Positions 26,824 to 37,100 of a DNA stretch of 64,000 nucleotides are shown one piece after another. The stretch lies in NCBI RefSeq assembly GCF_003339865.1, contig NZ_QPKV01000006.1, forward strand, positions 1 to 64,000, written 5' to 3'. Source of the DNA: Pedobacter chinensis. GTDB lineage: Bacteria; Bacteroidota; Bacteroidia; Sphingobacteriales; Sphingobacteriaceae. The translations under genes were made by a program, and so were the position numbers. Positions within the stretch are counted from its first letter, which is position 1. Every line of letters starts with the position of its first letter. Below the pieces are notes generated by a model. That model made no database searches. It worked only from the letters and a program-made list of their open reading frames with translations, and was not told where the DNA came from.

Positions 26824-27750
26824 TTATAAGATGTAATAAGAACCAACCGGGGCTAACTCCGTTTGAGGTTTATCTTCATATATCTTGTTGTCATCAAGCA
26901 TTTGACAAAGATCGCGCTCAATGTTTCTGCAAATGGTAGTTGTAGGGGTATCGGTCGGTTTGTTTTCAAATGGATCCTGAAGGTGGACAGCCATTTTCTC
27001 AACCAGAAGAAAGAATGCAGCAATTGCAACAACCAATGGTACTTCCATGTAACCGAAATATTCAATTAATCCGAAAGGTAATAACACGATAAACAAATGA
27101 ATGGACATGTTGATGTATTTGCTGTAGGTAACAGGAAACACTGTGTTTTTGATACGTTCAGAGCCACCCATATGATTACATAAGGCACAAAGTGTTTTGT
27201 CAAGTTCAATCTGCTGATATTTATTGATCCAACCTTCATTTAAGGCACGTTTTAAATCCATCGCATGCAACTCTAACAATGTTGTCGTTACATTTTTGCG
27301 TTTTTTAATAAATGCAAGTTCATCTGCACTAAGATATTCTTCCAAGCCTTTACGCGGATTAAAACCTCTTAATGATTGACTTAGCGCATAACACCAGGCT
27401 ATTTGCCTTTTAATGAAACGTTCTTTAAAAGCTTCTACTTCATCTAAACCATAAGGGTTTTCAACGAAAGACAATATCTGGCGGGAAAGAGACCTGGAAT
27501 CGTTAACTATGGAACCCCAAAGTATCCTTGCTTCCCACCATCTATCGTAAGCCTGGTTGGAACGAAAGGCCAGCAAAAGAGAAATTATTGTTCCTAATAA
27601 AGCTGGCACAGCGACCGGGATTGAAATTCGGGTAACATGAAAATTTTGATACAGAACAACAATTCCAATTGAGTAAGCAATTACAAAAAGTAGTTCTTTT
27701 TTGATCTTTCCAAATATATAGGTGAGCGGAATATTATTTCGTAACAGCAT
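26824..27750 (-). CDS. Bestrophin-family anion channel
   Basis: This 308-residue membrane protein has the bestrophin N-terminus (PLTYIFGKIKKELLFVIAYS) and the signature ALLGTIISLLLAFRSNQAYD followed by RWWEARILWG. A second pair of helices lies near 210-250. Bacterial bestrophins form pentameric ion channels in the inner membrane. In KpBest the pore is cation-selective, so the ion cannot be assumed. Gene is followed (minus strand upstream) by a universal-stress-like gene at 25 bp distance, so the two are probably one transcript. Confidence 0.88.
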   Translation of the reverse strand: MLLRNNIPLTYIFGKIKKELLFVIAYSIGIVVLYQNFHVTRISIPVAVPALLGTIISLLLAFRSNQAYDRWWEARILWGSIVNDSRSLSRQILSFVENPYGLDEVEAFKERFIKRQIAWCYALSQSLRGFNPRKGLEEYLSADELAFIKKRKNVTTTLLELHAMDLKRALNEGWINKYQQIELDKTLCALCNHMGGSERIKNTVFPVTYSKYINMSIHLFIVLLPFGLIEYFGYMEVPLVVAIAAFFLLVEKMAVHLQDPFENKPTDTPTTTICRNIERDLCQMLDDNKIYEDKPQTELAPVGSYYIL

Positions 27751-27775
27751 ATTATTAAATTTTTATTTGTGAGTA

Positions 27776-28273
27776 TTAAGCATTTGCTACTTGTAATTCG
27801 TTTTCCTGAATTTTAGTTTCGATCAGATTCTCCTGGTTATGAACCGTCATAATGTTCAATTCTATTGTTTCACAACCAGAACGTGCAGTCAAAAATTTTG
27901 GATCGATGCTAAATTTGTTAATTGGTTTGAAGCTATAATCTTTAGGGTAAGCAATGCAATCTACATCAAAAGCTTCTATGAAATTTTTAAAAGCGGCTGT
28001 TGTGCTCCCGTAAAAATATTCAACTCCAATTGTATTTATCTGATCAGAGTATTTTCCTTTATACTCATTTAGAAGCTGATAAAATTCATCGCTGATGTTT
28101 TCATAATCTTTGCTTCTGCGGCTTAACATTAACATATCAGTTATAGAATCTGATAACTTAAATGCGTGTACAAATATGATGTTTAGCGTTTCATCAGGCT
28201 GAGTTTGCGTTAAACCATCGATAATTCTGGTACTTTCTAAATTAAAATCTGTGGGTACTAATACTGTTTTCAT
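27776..28273 (-). CDS. Universal stress protein-like, single domain
   Basis: This 165-residue cytoplasmic protein opens MKTVLVPTDFNLESTRIIDG, the typical UspA beta1-alpha1 start, and has INIIFVHAF-like second strand (LNIIFVHAFKLSDSI). The C-terminal half is divergent, and the usual ATP-binding GxxGxxG(S/T) pattern is not seen, so it probably belongs to the non-ATP-binding branch or has drifted. It lies upstream of bestrophin on the same strand with 25 bp between. A role in stress or ion homeostasis is only suggested by this pairing. Confidence 0.6.
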   Translation of the reverse strand: MKTVLVPTDFNLESTRIIDGLTQTQPDETLNIIFVHAFKLSDSITDMLMLSRRSKDYENISDEFYQLLNEYKGKYSDQINTIGVEYFYGSTTAAFKNFIEAFDVDCIAYPKDYSFKPINKFSIDPKFLTARSGCETIELNIMTVHNQENLIETKIQENELQVANA

Positions 28274-28459
28274 GGCTTGATCTTTTAAGTAATTAATATT
28301 TAATACAAGTTTAGCCCAGTAAGATTACAGCGGAATAAGAGTAAGATTAGAAAGAGATTAGAATATTTAAAACGTAGAGATACAGGTTGTAAAACAATGA
28401 TTTATGGATGTTTGATTAGTGAATTTATCAAAAACGTTGATGAATCTTAAATCCAATTA

Positions 28460-29809
28460 TTACTTATTTGGAAGTAATACTTTAATTTCAGTACCTACGC
28501 CTTCTTGTGATTTGATGGCAATGCTACCCCGGTGTAACCTGACGATATTAAGTGATAATGGCAATCCAACACCATAACCTTTATAGTCATTTGTGTTTGA
28601 TGCACGATAAAAAGGTTCGAAAATATGTTGAATATCAGTTTGTGGAATTCCAATTCCCTGATCGGTAACAGCGATAGATAACGCATTTACCGTGGTTTGA
28701 ATGCTGATATTGACTAGTTTATCATCAGAATATTTACAGGCATTACTTACAATATTAGTAAGAGCCAGCTTAATTAAGTTCTTATTTACCCGCAAAGTAA
28801 GCAATTGTTCATCTTGTGGAAGCTTACTGAAATCAATCTCAATTTTACTTTCCGGATGGACCTGGTTAACAGATTGTTTAATTTCCCAAAGCAATTCGTC
28901 CATTCTTACTTCTTCCCAGGGTTGATTTTTTCCGTTGAAACCAGATTGTGCCAAACCAAGTAAGCTTGTTAAAATGTTTTCTAATCGTTCGGCTTCATCT
29001 TTTATTTTAGCCAGGGCAAGATGTTGTTTTTGCGGATCGCTGCTTGCTTTCATCGCCAGTTCAACTTCTCCGATGATAATGGTTAGTGGAGTTCTCAGCT
29101 CATGAGAGGCATTGCTGATGAAATTATTCTGTGTTTCAAATGCGGTTTCCAAACGATTTAGCATATTGTTAAAGGTTTGTGCCAATTGTGACATTTCATC
29201 ACTGCCATTCTTAACCTCCAGGCGCATGTGCAAATTCTCTGCTTTGATTTTTTTAACGCTTTTAATTATATTTCTTAAAGGCGTGAGCATATAATCAGAA
29301 AACTTCCAGCCCACAACAAATGATAATACTACAGAGAGAAAAAATCCAATGATTAATATCTTTTGGAGTTCTTTTAATTCCCTGAATCCAAAAGGGTCGC
29401 TAGCTGAAATAATTACTATATATTTTTTGTTATTGTTTTTGAAAAGTTTTCCCGCGTAGAAGTGGTTTTCTACACGATATCTGGCCATAACCCCATTGTT
29501 TAACCGATTATAAAAACTGCTCGGAAGTTCTCTGTTTACATTGCTTCCTGCTTTATCGGCATCAATGATAAATTCTCTTTCTGATGGTAAACGCTCAAGA
29601 TACTGGTTGCGCATTTTCGCGTAAACGTTATTGTTATCATCTTCATATAGCTTAATCTGAGCAGCAATATTTACCCTTGCTTCCAAACGTTTATAAAAAT
29701 CTTCAAAGGCAAATTCGTTTGAAAAATACCAAACAAAACCACTCAGTAATGAGATAATCACTGCAGAAAGTATAGCAAAAAGTATAGTGATTTTCTTGGT
29801 TATCTCCAT
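28460..29809 (-). CDS. Sensor histidine kinase (HAMP, HisKA, HATPase)
   Basis: This 449-residue membrane kinase has a helix at 8-30, a periplasmic sensor region (about 31-150), and a second helix (about 155-175). A HAMP domain follows (DYMLTPLRNIIKSVKKI on), then HisKA with His236 in ASHELRTPLTII, and HATPase_c (NIVSNACKYS and GYGVGLPLSLNIVRLHRG). Its start overlaps the stop of the response regulator by one base (TAATG), so translation is coupled. The layout is that of CusS/RprX-type sensors; the stimulus is unknown. Confidence 0.92.
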   Translation of the reverse strand: MEITKKITILFAILSAVIISLLSGFVWYFSNEFAFEDFYKRLEARVNIAAQIKLYEDDNNNVYAKMRNQYLERLPSEREFIIDADKAGSNVNRELPSSFYNRLNNGVMARYRVENHFYAGKLFKNNNKKYIVIISASDPFGFRELKELQKILIIGFFLSVVLSFVVGWKFSDYMLTPLRNIIKSVKKIKAENLHMRLEVKNGSDEMSQLAQTFNNMLNRLETAFETQNNFISNASHELRTPLTIIIGEVELAMKASSDPQKQHLALAKIKDEAERLENILTSLLGLAQSGFNGKNQPWEEVRMDELLWEIKQSVNQVHPESKIEIDFSKLPQDEQLLTLRVNKNLIKLALTNIVSNACKYSDDKLVNISIQTTVNALSIAVTDQGIGIPQTDIQHIFEPFYRASNTNDYKGYGVGLPLSLNIVRLHRGSIAIKSQEGVGTEIKVLLPNK

Positions 29810-30486
29810 TATTTGTCCTTTAACACATAACCCAAGCCAACAGCGGTATGAATAAGTTTTTGATTGGCATTTTTATCTATCTTTTTTCGAAGATAGTTCA
29901 CATAAACATCCACTACATTTGTGCCTAAATTAAAATCAATATCCCAAACGCTCTCCAAAATATCTATTCTCGAAAGGATTTTTGATTTATTCTTGGCCAT
30001 ATATTCAAGCAAGCGATATTCTGTGGCTGTTAACACAACATCTTCATTGTTCCTCTTAACGGTCTTTGCGCTCAGGTTAATCTGTAAATCGGCAATATTT
30101 ATGATTTGATCGAGGGTTGCCGCTCCGTTATACCGCCGTAGCAACATTCTTATCCGGGCAAAAAGTTCTGCAAATTTAAAAGGCTTAATTAAATAATCAT
30201 CAGCACCATTATCTAAACCATTAACCACATTTTCGGTGGTACCCAGTGCGGTAAGCATAATGACGGGAACATTAGGTTTTTCTGCTTTAATTATTTTGCA
30301 CAGTTCTAATCCATTTATGCCTGGAAGCATAATATCTAGTATAATAAGGTCGAATTGATTTTCCAACGCCAATTGCTTTCCTATCAAGCCATCTGGTGCT
30401 ATGCTAACGGTAAAGCCTTCATCAGTTAAGCCCCTGGAAATAACAGAAACTACACTCGGCTCATCTTCTACTAGTAATAAATTCAT
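29809..30486 (-). CDS. OmpR-family response regulator
   Basis: This 225-residue regulator has a receiver domain with phosphorylation site Asp51 (LIILDIMLPG), acidic pocket VEDEP, and Lys in DDYLIKPFKFAEL. A winged-helix DNA-binding domain covers about 128-225 (LTATEYRLLEYMAKNKSKIL and VDVYVNYLRKKIDKN). It is partnered by the kinase that overlaps its stop. Upstream on the same strand are a possible 52-residue frame and an SRPBCC gene. Targets cannot be told. Confidence 0.93.
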   Translation of the reverse strand: MNLLLVEDEPSVVSVISRGLTDEGFTVSIAPDGLIGKQLALENQFDLIILDIMLPGINGLELCKIIKAEKPNVPVIMLTALGTTENVVNGLDNGADDYLIKPFKFAELFARIRMLLRRYNGAATLDQIINIADLQINLSAKTVKRNNEDVVLTATEYRLLEYMAKNKSKILSRIDILESVWDIDFNLGTNVVDVYVNYLRKKIDKNANQKLIHTAVGLGYVLKDK

Positions 30487-30559
30487 GCAGAGGCAAATAA
30501 TCTAAAAATTCGCAAATAACAAAATCTACTGATCATAGATTGTAGAAATCATTGCTTTT

Positions 30560-30718
30560 TTAACGCAATAACGACATAAATGTTTGCCTGCCATAATATA
30601 AGTTAAAAATAAAGAGGACGATCAAAAATCCAGTTTCGTTATTGAACCAGTGCAATGCGATGTAGAAATTCCGATCATAACGATCTGTTTCAATAATTTC
30701 CCATCCCCCTGTGTTCAC
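30560..30718 (-). CDS. Possible 52-residue single-helix membrane protein (GTG start)
   Basis: From a GTG at 30718 the minus strand is open for 52 codons to TAA at 30560. The peptide begins MNTGGWEIIETDRYDRNFYI, contains a hydrophobic segment (GFLIVLFIFNLYYG) and ends in basic residues. The amino acid mix looks real, with W, Y, D/E and R spread normally. The frame stays open for nine more codons upstream without an ATG, so it may instead be a decayed remnant. It lies between the SRPBCC gene and the response regulator on the same strand. Confidence 0.35.
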   Translation of the reverse strand: MNTGGWEIIETDRYDRNFYIALHWFNNETGFLIVLFIFNLYYGRQTFMSLLR

Positions 30719-30762
30719 TAGAAATTGCTTTTTTGAACGCCCTCGTCAAAAAGATGTTGAAG

Positions 30763-31299
30763 TTAAATTTCTTTTTCTGATTTTTCTTTTAAAGATTTTA
30801 GTCCGTCTTCAAAATCTTTTCCAATCATTTTATCCATGCTAACAAAAACACACATCCATTTGCCGATCATGTTATTTTCGCCGCTCATGGTCCAGGTCAC
30901 TTTATTGCTACTTCCCTCTGGTATAATATCAAATTTGGTATTGGCTAAACTTTCAAATGGCTCAATAAATTTCAATTCCATATCAACCAATTTACCAGGC
31001 TCTACTTTGATTATCTTCATGTAGCCTGAACCTGTTTCCTTACCTTTCCATTCGTATACATGGCCCGGAGTTGCTGGGGTACCTGTAAACGTTGTTTTGG
31101 CTGTAGGTTCCATTTTAACCCAGGGATTCCACTTGTAGAATTCGTTAAAATCTGCAATGTTTTTATACACCACACTATCTGGGGCATTAATTACTGTTGA
31201 GCGGGAAACGGAGTAGGTTTTCGGTAAAAAGAATGAACCTACAACAAATACTATTGCCAGTACAACAATGATTCCGATTAAGATTTTTAAAAATTTCAT
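30763..31299 (-). CDS. SRPBCC-family protein with N-terminal membrane anchor
   Basis: This 178-residue protein has a hydrophobic N-terminus (LKILIGIIVVLAIVFVVGSF), then a START/Bet v1-like SRPBCC domain (about 30-178): TYSVSRSTVINAPDSVVYKN, DFNEFYKWNPWVKMEP and a C-terminal long helix. The fold holds a hydrophobic ligand. Many Bacteroidota have this polyketide-cyclase-like protein with unknown substrate. It is probably anchored in the inner membrane, facing the periplasm. It sits upstream of the two-component pair on the same strand, 276 bp away. Confidence 0.8.
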   Translation of the reverse strand: MKFLKILIGIIVVLAIVFVVGSFFLPKTYSVSRSTVINAPDSVVYKNIADFNEFYKWNPWVKMEPTAKTTFTGTPATPGHVYEWKGKETGSGYMKIIKVEPGKLVDMELKFIEPFESLANTKFDIIPEGSSNKVTWTMSGENNMIGKWMCVFVSMDKMIGKDFEDGLKSLKEKSEKEI

Positions 31300-31357
31300 A
31301 TTGATGAGTTTGGTTAACTAAATTTATAAAGAAACCAGTTTATATCAAAATGAATAT

Positions 31358-31756
31358 TTAAACGATGTTGATTCTTTGTTTAGGAGAATTTAATTTAAAG
31401 TGCATTAAATCAGCTATTGATTGTGCTTTTTGTTTGATGATTTCTGCATTTTGACCCGTAAATAATTCATCTACAGTTTCAAAAAAAATCTCTTTCCAGG
31501 TATTGAATTCTGTTTCTTTTAATGGTGTTTTATTATTCAATGCGAAATGTGTTAACATAGGGTTGCCTTTATAAATTGCCTTTCCGAAAAGAATGCTCTC
31601 CCAAAAATCGTACATTTTGGGTAAGTGATGAGCCCAGTTTACTTTTGCCACTTCGGTAAAAATTGGCCCAATTTTATTGTTTTTCTGAACTTTATTGTAA
31701 AATGTATCAACCAGAAGAATAATATCTTCTCTGCAATTAATGTCGTTTTTCATCAT
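31358..31756 (-). CDS. Group III truncated haemoglobin
   Basis: This 132-residue protein has the 2-on-2 globin pattern: ILLVDTFYNKVQKNNKIGPIF, then VNWAHHLPKMYDFWESILFG with the distal and B/E-helix residues, and HFALNNKTPL where the His is a good candidate for the proximal haem ligand. It is cytoplasmic and probably handles oxygen or nitric oxide. Its first 20 bp overlap the end of the membrane protein gene upstream, so translation is probably coupled. Confidence 0.85.
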   Translation of the reverse strand: MMKNDINCREDIILLVDTFYNKVQKNNKIGPIFTEVAKVNWAHHLPKMYDFWESILFGKAIYKGNPMLTHFALNNKTPLKETEFNTWKEIFFETVDELFTGQNAEIIKQKAQSIADLMHFKLNSPKQRINIV

Positions 31757-32186
31757 TAAGATCTTTTAAATTTAAAAAGCCAAGGGTAACCAATGATAAG
31801 AATTTGATAATTTCAATAATGATATATAGGATATGATGATGGCTTTCTGGAGGAGTTGTGCCGCTTAAAACCAGTTTTGCCCGTTCATCCAGTAATGGCA
31901 ACAACCAAAAGGTGTCGGTTAACAGCAACAGCAGGATGATTAACAGAAGAAATCTTTTTAGATTTGAGAGTTGGAATGGATAGGTGCAATATAGAATAAT
32001 GGCAAGTAATGCCAATTCAATTTTATTCAGTGCCTGAAATACCAACTGGCCAATGCCCAAACCTAAAGGAATGGTAATTCCGGGAGCTTGAAATTTCAGC
32101 GGAGCTTCTAAAAAGCTGATTCCCGCAATTAATCCGGCCCAAAAAATAATGCAAAAAACGGTGATGTTCTTCTTCATTTGGTACAA
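31737..32186 (-). CDS. Small four-helix membrane protein, unknown function
   Basis: This 149-residue protein is mostly hydrophobic: helices at about 7-25, 38-65, 73-92 and 120-140, with a short loop TPPESHHHILYI that carries three consecutive His. An ATG at 32177 is an alternative start (MKKNITVFC). It resembles DUF4149-type small membrane proteins only in topology. The overlap with the truncated haemoglobin gene suggests a functional link, perhaps with haem or gas handling, but this is speculation. Confidence 0.7.
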   Translation of the reverse strand: MYQMKKNITVFCIIFWAGLIAGISFLEAPLKFQAPGITIPLGLGIGQLVFQALNKIELALLAIILYCTYPFQLSNLKRFLLLIILLLLLTDTFWLLPLLDERAKLVLSGTTPPESHHHILYIIIEIIKFLSLVTLGFLNLKDLNDEKRH

Positions 32187-32241
32187 ATATCACTTAAAAT
32201 GATTTTGCAAAAAATGATGATCATCATAAAATAGTTTGAAC

Positions 32242-32667
32242 TTATTTATGAAGGTTGAGTGTGAGGTTCTCGTAATCGATAATGGCCTTATACTGCATTA
32301 AAATATCGCCACCAATAATGCACATAATTGGTGGATGCCCAAATTGCTGATAGGTTTCGCTAACGGATTGCAAATCGAAAGCAACGGTTTCGTAATTTTT
32401 AATTTTAAGCAATCCTAACCCTACTTCCGGGATAGTTGCCTGGATAGTTGTGGTAGTGGTAAATAATGTTGCGGCATTTATTTCTTCTGATACCTGTAGT
32501 GTTTCTGAGAGGTGTTGTTCAATAAGTGATTTGTCAAATACGCTTCTCGATGCGCCTGTATCCAAAACAGCAAAATGCTTTTCTTTAAAAACGACAACTT
32601 CTACCAAAAGGTGGAAGCCGTCGTCTTGTAAATTGATTGATTTTAAAGGAACAGTGATTGTTCTCAT
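32242..32667 (-). CDS. Retropepsin-like aspartic protease domain protein
   Basis: This 141-residue protein has one clan AA aspartic protease domain. The catalytic motif is AVLDTGASRSVFD with Asp36. A hydrophobic-Gly motif near the end (MCIIGGDIL) fits the second signature. A single domain must dimerise to be active. No signal peptide is present, so it is cytoplasmic. The family occurs widely in bacteria with unknown targets. It stands between the membrane protein gene and mdh on the same strand. Confidence 0.8.
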   Translation of the reverse strand: MRTITVPLKSINLQDDGFHLLVEVVVFKEKHFAVLDTGASRSVFDKSLIEQHLSETLQVSEEINAATLFTTTTTIQATIPEVGLGLLKIKNYETVAFDLQSVSETYQQFGHPPIMCIIGGDILMQYKAIIDYENLTLNLHK

Positions 32668-32749
32668 TATTGGTTAATCGGTTAATTGTTCAATTGGTTA
32701 GCTGTACGGTAACGATCAATCAGTTTGTACAGTTAACCAAAGTTTATGC

Positions 32750-33688
32750 TTACACCAATTTCATATCTGCTAAAACACTATTCATATTTCTAACGGCATC
32801 GGCACTTTTGTTAAATGCAGCCTGTTCTTCATCGGTTAGTTTAAAATCAATGATTTTTTCCCAGCCGCTGCGGCCAATAATTACCGGAACGCCCAAGCAA
32901 ATATCTTCCTGGCCGTATTCACCTTCAAGAGAAACGCAGCAGGTAAATAATTTTTTCTCATCACGTAAAATTGCTTCCACTAAAGCTGCTCCAGCTGCTC
33001 CAGGTGCATACCAGGCAGATGTGCCGATTAATCCCGTAAGTGTTGCACCACCTACCATCGTATCGGCAGCAACTTTATCAAGGGTAGCCTGATCTAACAA
33101 ATTACTAACCGGTAAACTTTGATAAGTTGCTAAACGAGTTAAAGGAATCATGGTGGTGTCGCCATGGCCACCAATTACGAAGCCCTGCAAATCATTCGGG
33201 TTGCAATCTAAAGCCTGTGAGAGGTAGAACTTAAAGCGTGAACTATCCAAAGTGCCACCCATACCAATGATACGGTTTTTAGGCAATCCTAAAGATTTCA
33301 ATGCTAAATAAGTCATGGTGTCCATCGGATTACTAATGACAATAATAATCGCTTCCGGAGAAAATTTTAGAATATTTTCTGCAACACCTTTAACAATGCC
33401 TGCATTAATGCCTATGAGTTCTTCACGCGTCATGCCAGGTTTGCGAGGTAATCCAGAAGTAATCACGACAACATCAGAACCTGCAGTTTTACTGTAATCA
33501 CCAGTTACACCAGTAATTTTTGTATCAAAGCCCAAAAGGGTAGCGGTTTGCATCATATCAATAGCTTTACCTTCGGCAAAACCTTCTTTGATATCTAACA
33601 GAACAAGTTCGTTTGCTAATTCTTTTCTGGCAATATTATCTGCACAAGTTGCGCCAACTGCGCCTGCACCTACAACCGTTACTTTCAT
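32750..33688 (-). CDS. mdh: Malate dehydrogenase
   Basis: This 312-residue enzyme converts malate and oxaloacetate with NAD. It has the Rossmann start MKVTVVGAGAVGATCADNIA, the substrate motif GLPRKPGMTREELI, the NAD/substrate Asn in VISNPMDTMTYLA, and catalytic His in GGHGDTTMIPLTR. The length fits the LDH-like MDH group found in Bacteroidota. It acts in the citric acid cycle. Its gene is divergent from dnaE. Confidence 0.95.
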   Translation of the reverse strand: MKVTVVGAGAVGATCADNIARKELANELVLLDIKEGFAEGKAIDMMQTATLLGFDTKITGVTGDYSKTAGSDVVVITSGLPRKPGMTREELIGINAGIVKGVAENILKFSPEAIIIVISNPMDTMTYLALKSLGLPKNRIIGMGGTLDSSRFKFYLSQALDCNPNDLQGFVIGGHGDTTMIPLTRLATYQSLPVSNLLDQATLDKVAADTMVGGATLTGLIGTSAWYAPGAAGAALVEAILRDEKKLFTCCVSLEGEYGQEDICLGVPVIIGRSGWEKIIDFKLTDEEQAAFNKSADAVRNMNSVLADMKLV

Positions 33689-34104
33689 ATATTTTTATTT
33701 AAAGGTTTGCTGTGTTAATTATCAATCGAAGATAAAAACAAATATGAGCTTATGAAACGCTTTTACAAACTTTATGTATTCAAAATTCACTCATTGTTGA
33801 TTTAATGCTGTAAAAATTGCAGGGAGGAACAACGAAGCAATCTGTTTAGCGATGTGATCCAATTGCAGAACGATTGCTTCACTTCCTCTCCAGGCTCTTT
33901 CAGTTCGTATTCTAGGTTTATCATATTTTCAAATTTTATTAAAAATGACGAGCGTTTCAAAATGTTAATGCTGACTTACGAAGTTTCGCTGGGTTGTGAT
34001 TGAGCAAACTTTGTCAGTCTGATCGTCATTGTTGCAAAAAGGAGATTGCCACGCTCATTATTTATTGTTGATAAAATCCTGACAACTTCAAGCCTCAAAT
34101 TCCT
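33689..34104. repeat. Gene gap with dispersed-repeat debris between mdh and dnaE
   Basis: No coding frame is seen. Two segments resemble the short dispersed repeats common between genes in Sphingobacteriaceae: GAGGAACAACGAAGCAATCT near 33823-33842 with an inverted GATTGCTTC near 33883, and AAAAAGGAGATTGCCACGCT near 34036. They look like scattered, decayed copies without a coding function. Confidence 0.4.
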
Positions 34105-34112
34105 TATTTTTG
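34105..34112 (+). promoter_or_regulatory. -7 box of dnaE and leader hairpin
   Basis: TATTTTTG matches the TAnnTTTG -7 consensus 45 bp before the ATG at 34158. A hairpin (TTGAAGAA with TTCTTCAA, 9-nt loop, 34110-34134) lies in what would be the start of the leader. Together they support the start at 34158 rather than a TTG at 34110. Confidence 0.5.
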
Positions 34113-34157
34113 AAGAACCGTTATTATTCTTCAACGGCTAATTCTTTACCGCATAAT

Positions 34158-37100
34158 ATGTACTTAATTTTTGATACTGAAACCACAGGTTTGCCACGTA
34201 ATTATAATGCCCCTATTACCGATACGGATAATTGGCCGCGTTGTATCCAAATCGCATGGCAACTTCACGATGAGATGGGCAGGATGGTTGAACATCAAGA
34301 TTATCTGGTTAAACCTGAGGGCTTTAACATCCCTTACGATGCAGAAAGAATTCATGGGATTTCTACCGAATTAGCTACCGAACAAGGAATTGCTCTTCAG
34401 GAGGTATTGGAGAAATTCAACATCGCTCTATCAAAATCCAAATTTATTGTTGGACAAAATGTAGGCTTTGATGTTAACATCATGGGTTGCGAATTTCATC
34501 GCTTCGGGGTGGAAAATCGCATGGCAGAGATGCCAATTCTGGATACTTGTACCGAAGTTACTGCAGAACTTTTGAAGCTCCCGGGCGGTAGGGGCGGAAA
34601 GTTTAAATTACCAACCTTAACCGAATTACACTCTTATTTATTCGGTGTGCCTTTTAATGAAGCACACAATGCTACTGCCGATGTGGAAGCTACCACACGT
34701 TGCTTTTTAGAGTTGATTAAAAAGGAGGTTTTCAAAAAGGAAGAGCTTCTAGTAGATGCAGAATATTTTCCTCGTTTTAGAGAATTTAACCCAGGCTCAA
34801 TTCCAGCTTTTGGTATTCCTCATGTTAATCTGAAATCAGCATCTGATGAGATTAGGAAACGCCTGCAAAAAACAGAAGGTGGAGGCGTTTCTAAACAAGA
34901 ACTTGCTGAAAATAAAGAGGAACTTGCTGCGGCAACTTTCGTTCACCTGCACAACCATACACAATTTTCGGTATTGCAAAGTACCATTAGTATTCCGGCA
35001 CTGGTAAAAGCCGCGGCAGCACAGAAAATGCCAGCCGTAGCCATGACAGATCATGCCAACATGATGGGAGCCTTTCATTTTGTGAACGCTGTTTTAAATC
35101 ATAATAAAGCTGCTGAGGCGAAAAACGCGGAAGCGATTGAGGCAGGGCAACGTCCAACCGAGGTAGTGATGACACCAATTGTAGGTGTCGAGTTTTTTGT
35201 TTGCGATAACCATTTGGATAGAACGGCTAAAGATAATGGTTACCAGATGGTGCTATTGGCAAAGAACAAAAAAGGCTATCACAATTTAGCAAAAATGTCG
35301 TCTATTGCTTATACAAAAGGCTTTTACTATGTTCCCCGCATTGATAAACAGGTAATAGAGCAATATAAAGATGATATTATAGTATTATCTGGAAACCTTT
35401 CCGGTGAAATTTCAAATAAAATTTTAAATCTGGGCGAAAATCAGGCCGAAGAGGCTTTGCTTTGGTGGAAATCACGGTTTGGTAATGATTTTTATATTGA
35501 GGTTATGCGTCACCATCAGGAAGATGAAGATCGTGTAAATGAATCTTTAATTTCTTTGGCTAAAAAGCATGAGGTAAAATTAGTGGCCACTAATAATACT
35601 TATTACATCAATAAAAAAGATGCAAATGCACACGATATTTTGCTTTGCGTAAAGGATGGCGAGAAACAGGCAACACCAATAGGTCGTGGTCGCGGATACC
35701 GTTATGGCTTACCAAATCAGGAATATTATTTCAAATCGGGTGACGAAATGAAGGCGCTTTTTACTGATTTGCCCGAGGCGATTTTAAATATACAAGAGAT
35801 TGTTGATAAAATTGAAACTTACAAACTTGCCCGTGAAGTGCTCTTGCCTAAATTCGAAATCCCATCTGAATTTTTAGTTGCTGAAGATGAGGTTGATGGC
35901 GGAAAACGTGGTGAAAATAAATTTTTAAGACACTTAACTTATGAAGGTGCAAAAATAAGGTATGGTGAATTAACGCCAGAGGTTACAGAGCGTTTGGATT
36001 TTGAATTGGCTACAATTGAGAAAACAGGTTACCCCGGTTATTTCTTAATTGTGCAGGATTTTATTGCCGAGGCGCGTAGAAGAGATGTTTCTGTTGGCCC
36101 TGGTCGTGGTTCGGCTGCAGGATCTGTAGTTGCCTATTGTTTGTGGATTACCAATATCGATCCGATTAAATATGATCTCCTTTTTGAGCGTTTCCTGAAT
36201 CCAGATCGTGTTTCTATGCCCGATATTGATATCGATTTTGATGATGAGGGCCGTGGAAGGGTAATGGAATACGTTATTAACAAATACGGTTCAAGTCAGG
36301 TAGCGCAAATCATTACTTACGGAACGATGGCTGCGAAATCATCCATTCGTGATACGGCGAGAGTATTGGATTTGCCTTTGTTTGAGGCTGATAAAATTGC
36401 CAAGTTGATTCCAAACATGAAACTGGCAAAAATCTTCAATCTTGATGAGAAAACATTAAAAGAAGCTTTACGCCCGGATGAATATGAGCGGGTGCAGGAA
36501 TTGAAAGCCATGGGCGCTTTAAAAGATTTAAGCGCCGAAACCATTCAACAGGCACAGGTTTTAGAGGGTTCGTTAAGAAACACCGGAATTCATGCCTGTG
36601 GTGTGATTATTACGCCTGATGATATTACAAACTTCGTTCCTGTAGCTACCGCAAAGGATTCTGATTTATATGTTACCCAGTTTGATAACTCGGTTGTAGA
36701 AAGCGCCGGTTTATTAAAAATGGACTTCCTGGGTTTAAAAACCCTAACCTTAATTAAGGATACCGTTAAACTGGTAAAGAAAAGACATGGCATTTTGCTC
36801 GATCCCGATACTTTTCCAATTGATGATGTAATGACTTATGAACTCTTTCAACGCGGCGAAACCATAGGGATTTTTCAATATGAAAGTCCGGGCATGCAGA
36901 AGTACATGAAAGAGTTAAAGCCTACGGTTTTCGATGATTTAATTGCCATGAATGCTTTGTATCGCCCCGGGCCGATGGAATATATTCCGAGTTTCGTGCG
37001 CCGTAAAAATGGGGAAGAAGAGATCAAGTACGATTTAGATGCTTGTGAAGAATACCTGAAAGAAACTTATGGTATAACGGTTTACCAGGAGCAGGTAATG

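Noticed and set aside
34110..34157. Longer N-terminus for DnaE from a TTG
   Set aside because: The 16 residues have no family-like character and would start inside the -7 box and leader hairpin.
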